DNA of 64,000 nucleotides from Holophagales bacterium (GCA_016699405.1 CP064972.1:2759501-2823500); one strand, 5' to 3'; counted from the stretch's first letter, positions 28,901 to 37,147 are shown. Notes: a model not told the origin generated them from the letters alone. A program made the numbers and translations.

Positions 28901-29508
28901 ACTCGAACGCCGTAGTAGATCCAGCTTCGGTTCGGCTCACCTCGATGCAGGAGGATTGCTGACCCGCCGGGCCAGACGCTCCAGAGGCCGTCGATTCGAC
29001 TCGTCGACGAGACGCCGGCAACGGCAAGGAAACGGTCCGTGGCGGCGCGGCTCGAGAAGAAGTCGCTCGGGCGAGCTCGGATCATCGAGCCGCTTTCGTC
29101 GCGCGCCGCGCGCGTTCCGAGACGAGTTCCATCGGAGACCCAGAGCCTGCTTTCGCCTGCAACTTGCACACCGTAGAAGGCCACGCTCCCGATCTGCTCG
29201 AGCAACCGCGGGTACGAGCCCTGGGTCCCCGGTTCTGCGTCGCTCAGCAGCTCGACACGGGACCCGTCGAGGTCGGTGCCGCGCAGCTCCATGCCGTGGA
29301 GCGGGTCCGAAGCGGCGAAGACGATGCGGTCGCCCACACGGGCAAATTCGCTCGGCAGCGACGAGCGCTGCTGGATGTCGGTCGCTTGATCGGCGACCAG
29401 ACGCGGAAGACCGATCGCCTCGGCTGCCAACGGGTTGGCGAGAACCGCGAGCGCCAGGGCCGTGGCCCTGGCGCAGAGCTGGGTGGACAGGAGGGGGGTG
29501 TTCCGCAC
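25912..29508 (-). CDS. Secreted ELWxxDGT-repeat protein with two C-terminal 'FWFF-DN' modules
   Basis: The product is a 1198-residue exported protein. The GTG start (29506-29508) has GGGAGGT upstream and is followed by a signal peptide (about 1-31, ALALAVLANPLAAEAIG). Most of the chain is repeats of the ELWxxDGTxxGT family (YELWVSDGTAIGTRVL, AELWATDGTAAGTRSL, REVWTTDGTVAGTRRV), which should fold as a propeller. From about residue 947 and again from about 1086 comes a module of about 110 residues: CIP-x-A-x-RLCL...RF-V...W, GxFWFFDxDNxExxVKxxDGRALNxHFW, TDTxT...GQLxSFxDxxAF. The same module ends the trypsin-fold protein at 39681-41294. I know of no established family name for it. The function is unknown; surface binding is plausible. 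Confidence 0.85.
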   Translation of the reverse strand: MRNTPLLSTQLCARATALALAVLANPLAAEAIGLPRLVADQATDIQQRSSLPSEFARVGDRIVFAASDPLHGMELRGTDLDGSRVELLSDAEPGTQGSYPRLLEQIGSVAFYGVQVAGESRLWVSDGTRLGTRAARDESGSMIRARPSDFFSSRAATDRFLAVAGVSSTSRIDGLWSVWPGGSAILLHRGEPNRSWIYYGVRVVGDRVFFLAEDPERRRWLGQTDGTASGTHLVVAVPGFSDDSAGTTNRYFFAGWSEGRGYELWVSDGTAIGTRVLVAFGDWPHLAPLGFIAGRSRVYFLEHVLGSSDHFWVSDGTESGTHRLIEPDLRPTDFWGVSGGWIGESFVFLALHSGRPGLWVQSAASSPPLPLVPDLPELTIRSGFLALGDHLLFLARSTADEDIEIWRTDGTAHGTRAISGSCVECDFTYAGDGVVVEDRALYQNTYRSSMFGSSWTTIVTDGTEYGTRVLNDTEVDPVTVHTQYRGQVARAAGAFALAGVSEASSTEPWLLGDFDGSLRLLGNLEPESAPALPARLACSGEDLYWVVLGTSASQELYHDSSWSLDTSTGTLRRIPPYACGSNIVEAVADLGHHRLFRESQGSSATSPCLASFDPLTDSWTNLTSDAWAYTFLPFVSRGGFLFFAVEEAHDDGRRRIWRSDGTLGGTSRIAVDGLPRSFELISATSTHLFVRQTYAGGDVFSLPLAGGTASPIATPTQVVSHDSDLEQVVVDDRIYFTGRELPTRERLYVSDGTQVGTSVLWTSPEESEDRLLDLFAWGDQLLFLVASDRLTLWRSDGSANGTTAIADLGSLSVDPDDSSPRQAISHAGRLYFTAETEETGAELWATDGTAAGTRSLDLVPGGVGSEPRFLAVAGGRLFFAAEADNSGREVWTTDGTVAGTRRVSDIAAGSDSAAPEELVAVGDTLYFSADDGFRGRELWAIDTNGDGRCIPEAHRLCLQDGRFSVEIQWHDERGHSASASAFPLSSSSGAFWFFDADNIEAVVKVHDGRALNDHFWLFAGSLTDRGYNLQITDTATRTTRRTTNPPGQLTSFSDIEAFAAGSSQPPAKPLVSTAARSSASAAHTPPGACIPSATRLCLQQGRFAVEASWRDFLGNEGTAQAGPHTLDSGTFWFFDDDNPELAVKMLDGRALNSHFWFYCGALSDVEYTLTVTDTLTGARRQYANRAGQLASFADVDAF

Positions 29509-29622
29509 GACGGACCTCCCGGCAGAAGAAGGGCCTTTGCCGGAAGACTGTGCGCGAAAGTGCTACGAAAATCAAGACGGTCGGTCTCGACGCTTGTCGA
29601 GTCCGATGCCGCCGTGAGCGCT

Positions 29623-30030
29623 CTAGTTCCTGCCGAACACCCGCACCAGCGCCTTGTGCCCGCCGACAGACTGGGCGTCGTAGACGAAATCGATCGAGCG
29701 GATCACCCGATCGCCGCCGTTGACGTCGATGATGCGCGACTCGCCACCGGCGGGGATGACGTTGCGCAGCTCGACCTCCTGGTCGGCACCGTTGGCGAAG
29801 TGGATCGTCACCTTGCGGAACTGCACCGCGCGTTCGAAGACCTTGATGCGGATGGCGCGGAACGTCCCCTCGGCGCGGGTGACGAGGATCGTGTCGTGAT
29901 CGACGGCGTCGTTGACGGTGCGCTCGCCGATCAGCTCCCAGCCGCGGCGCGGTCCGGCGCTGGCGGAGCTGGCGAGGACGACGGCGAGCAGCAGGGCGAG
30001 GGCGGCGGCGAGACGAGTCCTGGCGTTCAT
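29623..30030 (-). CDS. Small exported protein, DUF2541-like
   Basis: The product is a 135-residue exported protein with a clear signal peptide (RLAAALALLLAVVLASSASA), cleaved near residue 25. The mature part is a single small beta-rich domain (GWELIGERTVNDAVDHDTI; VIPAGGESRIIDVNGGDRVI; VRVFGRN). This pattern resembles the DUF2541 family of proteobacterial periplasmic proteins, which have no known function; the match is from memory and moderate. The ATG at 30030 is preferred over the ATG at 30036 because AAGGAG (30042-30037) then has a six-base spacing. It is read in the same direction as, and lies upstream of, the ELWxxDGT gene (114 bp apart). Confidence 0.65.
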   Translation of the reverse strand: MNARTRLAAALALLLAVVLASSASAGPRRGWELIGERTVNDAVDHDTILVTRAEGTFRAIRIKVFERAVQFRKVTIHFANGADQEVELRNVIPAGGESRIIDVNGGDRVIRSIDFVYDAQSVGGHKALVRVFGRN

Positions 30031-30047
30031 CGGCATCTCCTTGGAGG

Positions 30048-30069
30048 CCGGGTCGTCGAGACGACCCGG
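30048..30069 (-). promoter_or_regulatory. Perfect hairpin in the 5' leader of the DUF2541-like gene
   Basis: CCGGGTCGT (30048-30056), loop CGAG, ACGACCCGG (30061-30069): a perfect 9-bp stem ending five bases before the AAGGAG of the downstream gene. It could modulate translation or be an RNA-stability element. There is no U-run, so it is not a standard terminator. Confidence 0.4.
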
Positions 30070-30279
30070 TGGTCGATCGGTCGCGAAATCGGCACCCCCG
30101 CGGCGGGGATGACCGGCACGACCCTTGAAAACCGTGAATGGCGCGGATCCTACGCCGAGGTGCCGAAACGAGGGAAGATCAAGAAGAACCGGAGCGTGAG
30201 AATCGTCCACTCGGGCCTGCCCTTCGGCGGGGCGACTCGCCGGGTTGCCGACCCGACGTGACACGGAGAAAATGGTGCC

Positions 30280-30645
30280 ATGAAGAGCCAGATGCTGGGT
30301 CTCGCGCTGGTCGCCGTCCTTTCCGCCGCCTGTGCCCCGGCACTCGAGTTGACCTGGTTCGACCGGACGCCGCACGCGGCTCGGCCGGCAAGCGCGGTGG
30401 CGGTGATCGCGGCGTTTCCGTCCGATCGGCCGTACCTCTCCCTGGCGCGGATCGAGGTGGCCGATGGAGGTTGGCGAGAGAGCCGGGCCTCGATGGTCCG
30501 TCGTATCCAGGAGCGAGCCGCGGCGGCCGGCGCCGATGCCGTGGTGATCGAGGAGACCACCACGCGGCGTCGGACGGCGATTACCCCTGAGGGGGCGGGT
30601 CGCTTCCACGAACGGGTCGTGGTCGGGACGGCGATCGTGTTCTGA
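30280..30645 (+). CDS. Putative small lipoprotein
   Basis: The product is a 121-residue exported protein. The N-terminus (MKSQMLGLALVAVLSAACAP) has a lipobox-like LSAAC, so Cys18 is a likely lipidation site. The mature part has a short alpha/beta domain with RRIQERAAAAGADAVVIEE, a pattern seen in small lipoproteins of the RcsF/DUF4156-like fold. I cannot assign a function. The ATG at 30280 has no strong ribosome-binding site. It is divergent from the DUF2541-like gene and is followed 64 bp later by the ECF sigma gene on the same strand. Confidence 0.6.
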   Translation: MKSQMLGLALVAVLSAACAPALELTWFDRTPHAARPASAVAVIAAFPSDRPYLSLARIEVADGGWRESRASMVRRIQERAAAAGADAVVIEETTTRRRTAITPEGAGRFHERVVVGTAIVF

Positions 30646-30709
30646 CCTCGTTCGGGGGCCAGCGGCCGCGCCGAGTTGCGCTTTTTCGCCCGGCGTTGTC
30701 TAAAGGGGC

Positions 30710-31318
30710 ATGGACGCCATGCCAGCGACCCGACCCCCGGCCAGCCGGAGCCCCGATCCGGCCCTTCTCGACGCTGCCGAGGAGCGCGAGCTGCTCGCCG
30801 CGCTTGCCGGCGGCGATCGCCGCGCCGCCGAGCGCCTCGCCGAAGCCACCTATCGCCAGACCTGGGCGGTGTTGGTGCGACTCTGCGGCGGCGACCTCGA
30901 TCTCGCCGCCGACCTGACCCAGGAGACCTATCGCAAGGCCTGGGAGTCGATCGGCCGCTTCCGCGGTGGGGCGCGGCTCGCCACCTGGCTCTTCCGCATC
31001 GCCTATACCACCTTCGTCAACCACAAGCGGCGTCCGATACGCCTGGTGCCGCTCGCCGACGGTTTCGACGACCTGATGGCGGACGGCGAGCCGTCGAGCG
31101 AGGAGTTGTTTTCGGGCGAGGAGCAAGGCCGGAGGCTGCGCCGGGCCGTTCTGGACTTGGACGACACGCTGCGCTTCGCCGTCACCGCGCGCTACTGGGC
31201 CGAATTGCCCGTCGAGGAGATCGCCCGCCTCGAAGGGGTCACCGCGATGGGCGTCCGCAAGCGGTTGGCTCGCGCCTTCCAGACGCTCGCCGCCGCGCTG
31301 AAGGAGCCGAAGTCATGA
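30710..31318 (+). CDS. ECF-type RNA polymerase sigma factor
   Basis: The product is a 202-residue extracytoplasmic-function sigma factor. Region 2 is visible at about residues 48-110 (DLTQETYRKAWESIGRFRG, then ATWLFRIAYTTFVNHKRR) and region 4 at about 145-195 (RFAVTARYWAELPVEEIARL, then GVTAMGVRKRLARAF). It has no N-terminal region 1 and no long C-terminal extension. The ATG at 30710 lies within two bases of AAAGGGG; an ATG at 30719 would be better spaced, so the start is uncertain by three codons. The stop overlaps the ATG of the next gene (ATGA), which ties the sigma factor to the VWA protein as its likely regulator. Confidence 0.93.
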   Translation: MDAMPATRPPASRSPDPALLDAAEERELLAALAGGDRRAAERLAEATYRQTWAVLVRLCGGDLDLAADLTQETYRKAWESIGRFRGGARLATWLFRIAYTTFVNHKRRPIRLVPLADGFDDLMADGEPSSEELFSGEEQGRRLRRAVLDLDDTLRFAVTARYWAELPVEEIARLEGVTAMGVRKRLARAFQTLAAALKEPKS

Positions 31319-33690
31319 ACCCCCTTCCACGTCCGTCCCGGGAAGAGCTCGAGCGCGAGCTCGCGGCGACTTCCGTGCCGCCGCCGCCGCCCGATCTGCT
31401 CGACCGCATCCGTCGCGAGATCCCCGAGAACCTGCCGGCGGTTGCCGGCGGCTCGGTCGCGCGATTTCCCGCTCGCCGCTCGCCGATTCGTCGCTTCCTG
31501 CCGCTCGCCGCGACGCTCGCCCTGGCTGTCAGCGGCACCTACGTTGCCGTGCGCGTCGCGCGGGAGCGGTCGATCGCGCCGCGCCCCGCGGCTCGTGAGC
31601 TCGTGCCGGTCGACACGATCGAGCCCGCACGCGCCCAGTCCGCGGCAGCCCCGGCCGCGCCGGCGGAACCGAAGCCGGAGACCTTGAGCGCCCGCCCGGC
31701 TTCGTCGCCGCGAGCGCTGCCGGTCCCGGTCGCGGCGGGGGCGACCAACCTCGCCGAGAAGTCTGCCGAGCTCGGCGCCGTGGCCCCGTCGCGCGTCGCT
31801 TCGACGGTTCTTACGCCTCGAGAAGAGCGTCAGGCGCCAGCGAGCCGGGTGGCGGCGGCGTCCCCGGCCGTGCCTCCTCGCGCCGACGACGGCGCCGGGG
31901 CGACCGTCACCTCCGCGGCCGGCGGCCGTGCCGAAGGCGGACTGGATCGAGGTGTCGAGGCAGGAGTCGAGGGAGGTGTCGAAGGAGGTGTCGAGGGTGG
32001 CGTCCCGGGCGGCGTGGTTGGCGGAGCTCCCGGTGGCGTCGCCGGTGGCTCCCCAGGTGGGGTGGTGGCCGCTCCGGCGGTCGGTCGGGCGCTCCGCGAG
32101 GAGCGTCGGAACGAGATCGTCGCGCCGGTCGAGGTCCCTGCTGCTGCAGGGAGAGCCGATGCGTTCCGGGCGAACGAAGCGCCGTCGACGGGAGGAACCG
32201 CCGAGCCGAACGACCAGCCGGTCGGCGACATGTTCTTCCGTGCGACCGGGGTCAATCCGTTCATCGACACGGAAGACGATCGCTTCTCGACCTTCGGGCT
32301 GGACGTCGACACCGGCTCCTACACGTTGGCGCGGACCTACCTCGACGGCGGTCATCTGCCGCCGCCCGAGGCGATCCGCGTCGAGGAGTTCGTCAACGCC
32401 TTCGACTATCCCGAGCGAGCCGACCGCCGGCGCGACTTCACCGTCCACGCCGAAGGCGCCCCGTCACCGTTCGCTCGCGGCGAGCGCGTACGGCTCGTCC
32501 GTTTCCACGTGCAGACGCGGCCGATCGCCGAACAGGACCGGCGTCCCGCCGACCTGATCTTCGTCGTCGACGTCTCCGGCTCGATGGGGCGCGACGACCG
32601 GCTCGGGCTCGTTCGCCAGGCGCTCGGCCTGCTGCTCGGCCGGCTGCGCGAAGACGATCGCGTCGGACTGGTGGTCTACGGTACCCGCGGCCGCGTGCTG
32701 CTCGCGCCGACGGGAGACCACGCGGCGGTGCGTCGCGCCCTCTCCCAGCTCGTGCCGGAGGGGTCGACGAACGCCGAGGAGGGGTTGCGTCTCGCCTACG
32801 ACCTCGCCGCCGAGTCGTTCCGCCGCGGCGCCGTGCGCCGCCTCATCCTCTGTTCCGACGGCGTTGCCAACGTCGGGGCGACCGGTCCCGAGTCGATCCT
32901 GGCGCGCATCGGTGCGGCGGCGCGCGAGGGCGTCGAGCTGTCGAGCTTCGGCTTCGGCATGGGCAACTACAACGACGCGTTGCTCGAGCAGCTCGCCGAT
33001 CAGGGCAACGGCCGCTACGCCTATGTCGACGACCTTGCCGAAGCGGAGCGGCTCTTCGTCGAGCAGGCGGCGGCGACCGTGCCGACGGTGGCGCGCGATG
33101 CCAAGGCGCAGGTGGAGTGGAACCCGCGGACCGTTGAGCGCTACCGCCTGCTCGGCTACGAGAATCGCGACATCGCCGACGAGCGTTTCCGCGACGACCG
33201 GGTCGACGCCGGCGAGATTGGCGCCGGCCATGCGGTGACCGCGCTCTACGAGATCAAGTTGCGCGACGGGGCCAGCTCCTGGCTCGGCGGCGAGCGCCTG
33301 GCGACGTTGCGACTGCGCTATCGCGAGGCGGCGAGCGGGGCGGTGCGCGAGAGCGCCTACGACCTCGAGCGCGGTGCGATCGCCGCGCGCTGGAACGATT
33401 CGTCGACCAACCTGCGTCTCGCCGCCGTCGCCGCCGAGCTCGCCGAGCGGCTGAAGGGCTCGATCTGGCGCAAGGAGGCGCCGTTCGCGACGCTCCTCGC
33501 CGAGGCCCGGTCGCTTGCCCGCGAGCGTCCGGAGGCGCGCGACCTCGCGCGCCTGGTCGAGCGGGCGGCGGCGCTGGCGGGGCCGGATCGCCGCGAGGTC
33601 GAGCCGGGCGGTGGCGACGATCCGCCGCCAAGCGACGCCCATCGCCTCGCTCCGCGCGACGAGGGGCAGGGAGGTCCGGGCGAGCGCTAG
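31315..33690 (+). CDS. Membrane VWA-domain protein with anti-sigma-like N-terminus (YfbK type)
   Basis: The product is a 791-residue protein. Residues about 1-60 resemble the cytoplasmic part of zinc-free anti-sigma factors (PPPPPDLLDRIRREIPENLP), followed by one TM helix (about 62-80, FLPLAATLALAVSGTYVAV). A low-complexity linker follows, including Gly/Val repeats at about 213-251. The exported part has a YfbK_N-like segment (STFGLDVDTGSYTLARTYL), a VWA domain at about 420-600 with the MIDAS motif DVSGSMG, and a C-terminal DUF3520-like region (TALYEIKLRDG...). The start overlaps the sigma gene stop (ATGA). The layout suggests that this protein holds the sigma factor at the membrane and senses through its VWA domain; this is inference. 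Confidence 0.87.
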   Translation: MNPLPRPSREELERELAATSVPPPPPDLLDRIRREIPENLPAVAGGSVARFPARRSPIRRFLPLAATLALAVSGTYVAVRVARERSIAPRPAARELVPVDTIEPARAQSAAAPAAPAEPKPETLSARPASSPRALPVPVAAGATNLAEKSAELGAVAPSRVASTVLTPREERQAPASRVAAASPAVPPRADDGAGATVTSAAGGRAEGGLDRGVEAGVEGGVEGGVEGGVPGGVVGGAPGGVAGGSPGGVVAAPAVGRALREERRNEIVAPVEVPAAAGRADAFRANEAPSTGGTAEPNDQPVGDMFFRATGVNPFIDTEDDRFSTFGLDVDTGSYTLARTYLDGGHLPPPEAIRVEEFVNAFDYPERADRRRDFTVHAEGAPSPFARGERVRLVRFHVQTRPIAEQDRRPADLIFVVDVSGSMGRDDRLGLVRQALGLLLGRLREDDRVGLVVYGTRGRVLLAPTGDHAAVRRALSQLVPEGSTNAEEGLRLAYDLAAESFRRGAVRRLILCSDGVANVGATGPESILARIGAAAREGVELSSFGFGMGNYNDALLEQLADQGNGRYAYVDDLAEAERLFVEQAAATVPTVARDAKAQVEWNPRTVERYRLLGYENRDIADERFRDDRVDAGEIGAGHAVTALYEIKLRDGASSWLGGERLATLRLRYREAASGAVRESAYDLERGAIAARWNDSSTNLRLAAVAAELAERLKGSIWRKEAPFATLLAEARSLARERPEARDLARLVERAAALAGPDRREVEPGGGDDPPPSDAHRLAPRDEGQGGPGER
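31951..32067 (+). repeat. Gly/Val-rich tandem repeat in the VWA protein linker
   Basis: Imperfect tandem codons encode GVEAGVEGGVEGGVEGG, then GVPGGVVGGAPGGVAGGSPGG. The four-residue period (GGVx) points to slippage expansion; the segment lies between the TM helix and the VWA domain and is likely a flexible linker. Confidence 0.8.
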
Positions 33691-33703
33691 ACTCACCCGC
33701 GAC

Positions 33704-35635
33704 GTGATCCCCTCCGATTCGCCTCGTGCCGGGGCTCGCTCCTTCTCGTCCGCCCTCGCCGTCGTCGCGACCCTGGTCGCGCTGGCGGCGGGGGCGGTTG
33801 CCTCTCGCCCGATCGGGGCGCACGTCGCCGCGTCGGATCGACTCCCGCTCTGGGACATGGCCGGCCACGCCTGGGGCGGGGTGGAGCTGCTCGAGTCGAT
33901 CGCCTCCGGGCGGCCGTTGACGCTGCTCGCTCAGTTGAACGGGCAGGACAAGTGGCCCTTCGGCTTCTCACTGCTTCTGTTGCCGAGCCTGGCGCTCGGC
34001 GGCGAGAGCGTCGCGTCGGCCACCGTCCCGGCGCTCGTCGCCTTCGCCGTGGTCCCGGCGCTCCTCGTGCTGCTCGCCTGGAGCATCGACCGGTCGGCAA
34101 CGGCGCTGCTCGGCGGCCTCGCCGCCGGAGCCTTCTGGCTCGCCGCACCGCTGCCGCGGCTCTTCGCGTCGCTGGTGATGCGCGAGACGACCGGCGCGGC
34201 GCTCATCCTCTTGGTCGTGCTTCTCGAGCTGCGGGCGGAGGAGCGGGGGAGCCTCGTCGCCTGGCGCCTTGCCGGGGCCGCGCTCCTCGCGCTGGTGCTC
34301 GTCAAGTACAACTACGCCCTGGTGGTGGTCGTCGGCCTCGGACTGCATCGGCTGCTGGCGCGACCCGCGGCGAGCCGGCGCGAGCTCGTCAGCGCGTGGT
34401 GGCGGCGTCTCTGGCCGCTGTCGAGTGGCGATCGGCGCACCCAGGGGGTCGCGGCGTCGGTCGTCGCCCTCGCTCTCTGCGTGCCGCTGAGGATCAATCC
34501 CGGTGTAGCGCTCTGGGTGCTGCTGCTCGGCGGCGCGATCCGTGCGGCCGTGGTGGCCTGGCGCCGGCGGAGCTCGCCGTTCGGCTGGATCCGACGGCTG
34601 GCTCCGCGCGAGCGGGCGCTCGTCGAGATGGTCGCGCTGCCGCTCGGAGGCTGGTGGCTGTCGCCGCAGCCGATCCACCCGCGGACGGTCTGGGCGTTCC
34701 TGGTCAACCGCCCCGGCGGGGGCTCGCTCGACCCCGGCTTCTATCTCACCGCCTTTGCCCGGGATCACGCCGCGACCACGGTGCTCGGCGGGTCGGCGCT
34801 CGTCGCGGCGGCGCTCTTCGCCGCCCTGGCCTGGGGTTCGACGCCGACCGGCTGTCGCGCCCTCGCCCTCGTCGGCGGCGTCGGTTTCGCCATGGTGGCG
34901 CTCCACCCGTACCACGAGCCGCGCTTTCTCACGCCGGTCGCGCCGTTGATCATGCTGGCGGCGATGCTGTCGCCGTTGGCGATCGCTCGCCGGTTCGCGG
35001 CTCGCGGCGGCGCTCTGCTCTCGGTGGGGGCCGCCCTGGCGACGGCGGGAGCGCTCGTCTGGGCCACCGCGCCGCTGATCGTCGGGGACGAGCAGGCGAG
35101 GACGCGGCTCGCCGCCGACCACGCGGCGCATTCGAGCGACCCGCGACTCGCCGAGCCGCTCGGCGCGCTCGTCGAGGCGGCGATCGCGCCGCGCGACGGA
35201 CAGCGACGGGTGGCCTTCCTCGGCGTGTCGAACGAGCTCTCGCCGAGCCTCCTGCGGTGGCGGATCGCACAGGCGGGACGGGCGGGCGCCGTGGATCTGG
35301 TCGACGGCCCGGCGCGGTCGCGAGCGGCTCGGAGAGACCGGCCGGTCGACCAGCGGCTGGGGGACTGGTTGGCGAAGGAGCGGCCGGAACGCGTGCTCGC
35401 GCTGGCGATCGAGGAGACGAGCGCGATCGGCCTGAGCCGCGACTACCGCCAGCAGAACGCCTGGCAGGCGGAGCTCGTCGCGGCGTTGGAGACGGCTCCC
35501 GCGTGGCGGCTCTCGGCGCGGCGGACGTTCCCCGAGCTCGGGCTCGAGTTGCGCGTCTACGAGCGAGCGACACTTGGTTTGACCCTCCCACGGGCCGCTG
35601 TTACACTGCCCGGCGTCCTGCGGATCACTTCATGA
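33704..35635 (+). CDS. Polytopic membrane protein, GT-C glycosyltransferase-like
   Basis: The product is a 643-residue integral membrane protein with about ten or more predicted helices. After a first TM helix (about 13-35), a periplasmic loop has LPLWDMAGHAWGGVELLESI, which fits the acidic-residue first loop of GT-C type glycosyltransferases (PMT/ArnT-like) using polyprenyl-phosphate sugars. The C-terminal ~150 residues are soluble. The GTG at 33704 is chosen; the frame is open further up but overlaps the VWA gene. TAGACT at 33688-33693 lies just upstream. Its stop overlaps the STAS gene start (ATGA). The donor and acceptor are unknown. Confidence 0.7.
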   Translation: MIPSDSPRAGARSFSSALAVVATLVALAAGAVASRPIGAHVAASDRLPLWDMAGHAWGGVELLESIASGRPLTLLAQLNGQDKWPFGFSLLLLPSLALGGESVASATVPALVAFAVVPALLVLLAWSIDRSATALLGGLAAGAFWLAAPLPRLFASLVMRETTGAALILLVVLLELRAEERGSLVAWRLAGAALLALVLVKYNYALVVVVGLGLHRLLARPAASRRELVSAWWRRLWPLSSGDRRTQGVAASVVALALCVPLRINPGVALWVLLLGGAIRAAVVAWRRRSSPFGWIRRLAPRERALVEMVALPLGGWWLSPQPIHPRTVWAFLVNRPGGGSLDPGFYLTAFARDHAATTVLGGSALVAAALFAALAWGSTPTGCRALALVGGVGFAMVALHPYHEPRFLTPVAPLIMLAAMLSPLAIARRFAARGGALLSVGAALATAGALVWATAPLIVGDEQARTRLAADHAAHSSDPRLAEPLGALVEAAIAPRDGQRRVAFLGVSNELSPSLLRWRIAQAGRAGAVDLVDGPARSRAARRDRPVDQRLGDWLAKERPERVLALAIEETSAIGLSRDYRQQNAWQAELVAALETAPAWRLSARRTFPELGLELRVYERATLGLTLPRAAVTLPGVLRITS

Positions 35636-35970
35636 TCGTCGAGAAACGACGCGTCGGCGACTTCACCCTGCTCTCGGTCGAGGGCGTGATCAAGCTCGGT
35701 GAGAGCGCACATTTCTTCGCCCAGACGCTCGAGCGGGTGCTCGGCGAGGGGAGCGGTCACGTGCTCGTCGACCTCGCCAAGATCAACTACATCGACTCGA
35801 CGGGGATCGGCGAGCTGGTCGGCTACCTCGGCCGCTTCCGCGACCTCGACCGCAAGCTGATCCTGATCAATCCGTCGGAGCGGATCCGCCGCCTGCTCCA
35901 CGTGGCGCAGCTCGACAGCCTGTTCCCGACCTACGACAGCCTCGAGGCGGCGCTCGCCGCCGAGCCCTAG
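35632..35970 (+). CDS. STAS-domain anti-sigma factor antagonist (SpoIIAA-like)
   Basis: The product is a 112-residue single STAS domain protein. It contains the phosphorylation-site pattern INYIDSTGIGELVGYL (Ser about residue 58), so it should be controlled by a serine kinase and a SpoIIE-type phosphatase in partner switching. The ATG at 35632 overlaps the stop of the preceding membrane gene. No RsbW-type kinase gene is visible in the window; a SpoIIE-type phosphatase lies 11 kb downstream (46560). Confidence 0.93.
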   Translation: MIVEKRRVGDFTLLSVEGVIKLGESAHFFAQTLERVLGEGSGHVLVDLAKINYIDSTGIGELVGYLGRFRDLDRKLILINPSERIRRLLHVAQLDSLFPTYDSLEAALAAEP

Positions 35971-36003
35971 GCTGGCGTCGCGCTGGCGCGCCGGAGACCC
36001 ACG

Positions 36004-37032
36004 ATGTTCGCGCCGGTCGCCCGGCTCGTCCGCAACCAGCTCTCCGAGTCGTGGCATCTCGGCGCCGCCGCCGTGGCGCGACCTGGCGGCGAGCTCGTCG
36101 CCCGGATCGGCGACCCGCAGCTTCCGGTCTACCTCCGTTCGTCGGCCAAGCCGTTCCAGATCCAGCCGCTGCTCGCCGCGGACGGGGAAATGCGCTTCGC
36201 TCTCGACGACGCCGACCTCGCGCTGATCTGTGCCTCTCACAGCGGCACGGAGGAGCACGCGGCGCGCGCGCTGTCACTGCTCGAACGCGGCGGGTTCACC
36301 GTCGCCGACCTGCTCTGCGGAGCCCATCCGCCGCTCGACCCGGAAGTGGCTGCGGCGCTTGCCGCGCGCGGCCCGGTCGCCGGGACGCCGACGCCGCTCC
36401 ACAACAACTGCTCGGGCAAGCACGCCGGCATGTTGCTCGCCTGTCGAGCCCTCGGGCTGCCAACCGCCGACTACATCGATCTCGCACACCCGCTGCAGCG
36501 GCAGATCCTCGCGGTGCTCACCGCCGTGACCGGGCTCGAGGAGCGTGAGATCCAGGCGGGCGTCGACGGCTGCAGCGCCCCGGCCTTCTACCTGAGCCTC
36601 GCGGCAGGAGCGCGGGCTTACGCGGCGCTCGCCGATCCTCCGGCGGCGGGTCTGCGGGAACCTCTCGCGCGCGGCCTGGCGCGGGCCGCCGAGGCGATGA
36701 CCGCGGTGCCGGAGATGGTCGCCGGGCCGCGGCGGTTCACCACCGCGCTGATGCGCGAGACCGGCGGGCGGATCCTCGGCAAGGAGGGTGCGGAGGGGGT
36801 CTACGGCCTGGCGATCCGCGGACCGGTGGCCCTCGGCGTGCTGCTGAAGATCGCCGACGGCGGCGAACGTGCCCGCGACGCCGTCGTGCTTGAGCTGCTG
36901 GCCCAGCTCGGGGCGGTGTCGGGCGAGGAGCTCGAGCGGTTGGCGGCGTTCCGTCGCCTGCCGCAGCGCAACCATCGGGGGATCCTCGTGGGCACGATCG
37001 AACCCGACCTCGAGCTCGAGCCTCCCCAGTGA
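36004..37032 (+). CDS. Asparaginase of the AnsA (Rhizobium etli-type, asparaginase II) family
   Basis: The product is a 342-residue cytoplasmic enzyme predicted to hydrolyse L-asparagine to aspartate and ammonia. It carries the family motifs RSSAKPFQIQPLL (about residues 45-57), CASHSGTEEH (about 78-87) and LHNNCSGKHAGMLLACRA (about 134-151), with full family length. It follows the STAS gene by 33 bases in the same direction. Confidence 0.88.
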   Translation: MFAPVARLVRNQLSESWHLGAAAVARPGGELVARIGDPQLPVYLRSSAKPFQIQPLLAADGEMRFALDDADLALICASHSGTEEHAARALSLLERGGFTVADLLCGAHPPLDPEVAAALAARGPVAGTPTPLHNNCSGKHAGMLLACRALGLPTADYIDLAHPLQRQILAVLTAVTGLEEREIQAGVDGCSAPAFYLSLAAGARAYAALADPPAAGLREPLARGLARAAEAMTAVPEMVAGPRRFTTALMRETGGRILGKEGAEGVYGLAIRGPVALGVLLKIADGGERARDAVVLELLAQLGAVSGEELERLAAFRRLPQRNHRGILVGTIEPDLELEPPQ

Positions 37033-37147
37033 CCGGGTGCAGAAGCGGCGCGAGCCGCGATCGCCCTTGCCCCTCCGCGTGCGCTCGGAGAGAATCGCCG
37101 CGCCGCGGCCTGTCGTCGTGGCCGTCACCCGGGAACTCTCCGTTGCA

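Noticed and set aside
31951..32067. Gly/Val tandem repeat as a CRISPR-like or noncoding array
   Set aside because: It is in frame inside the VWA gene and encodes a low-complexity linker; the units have no spacers.
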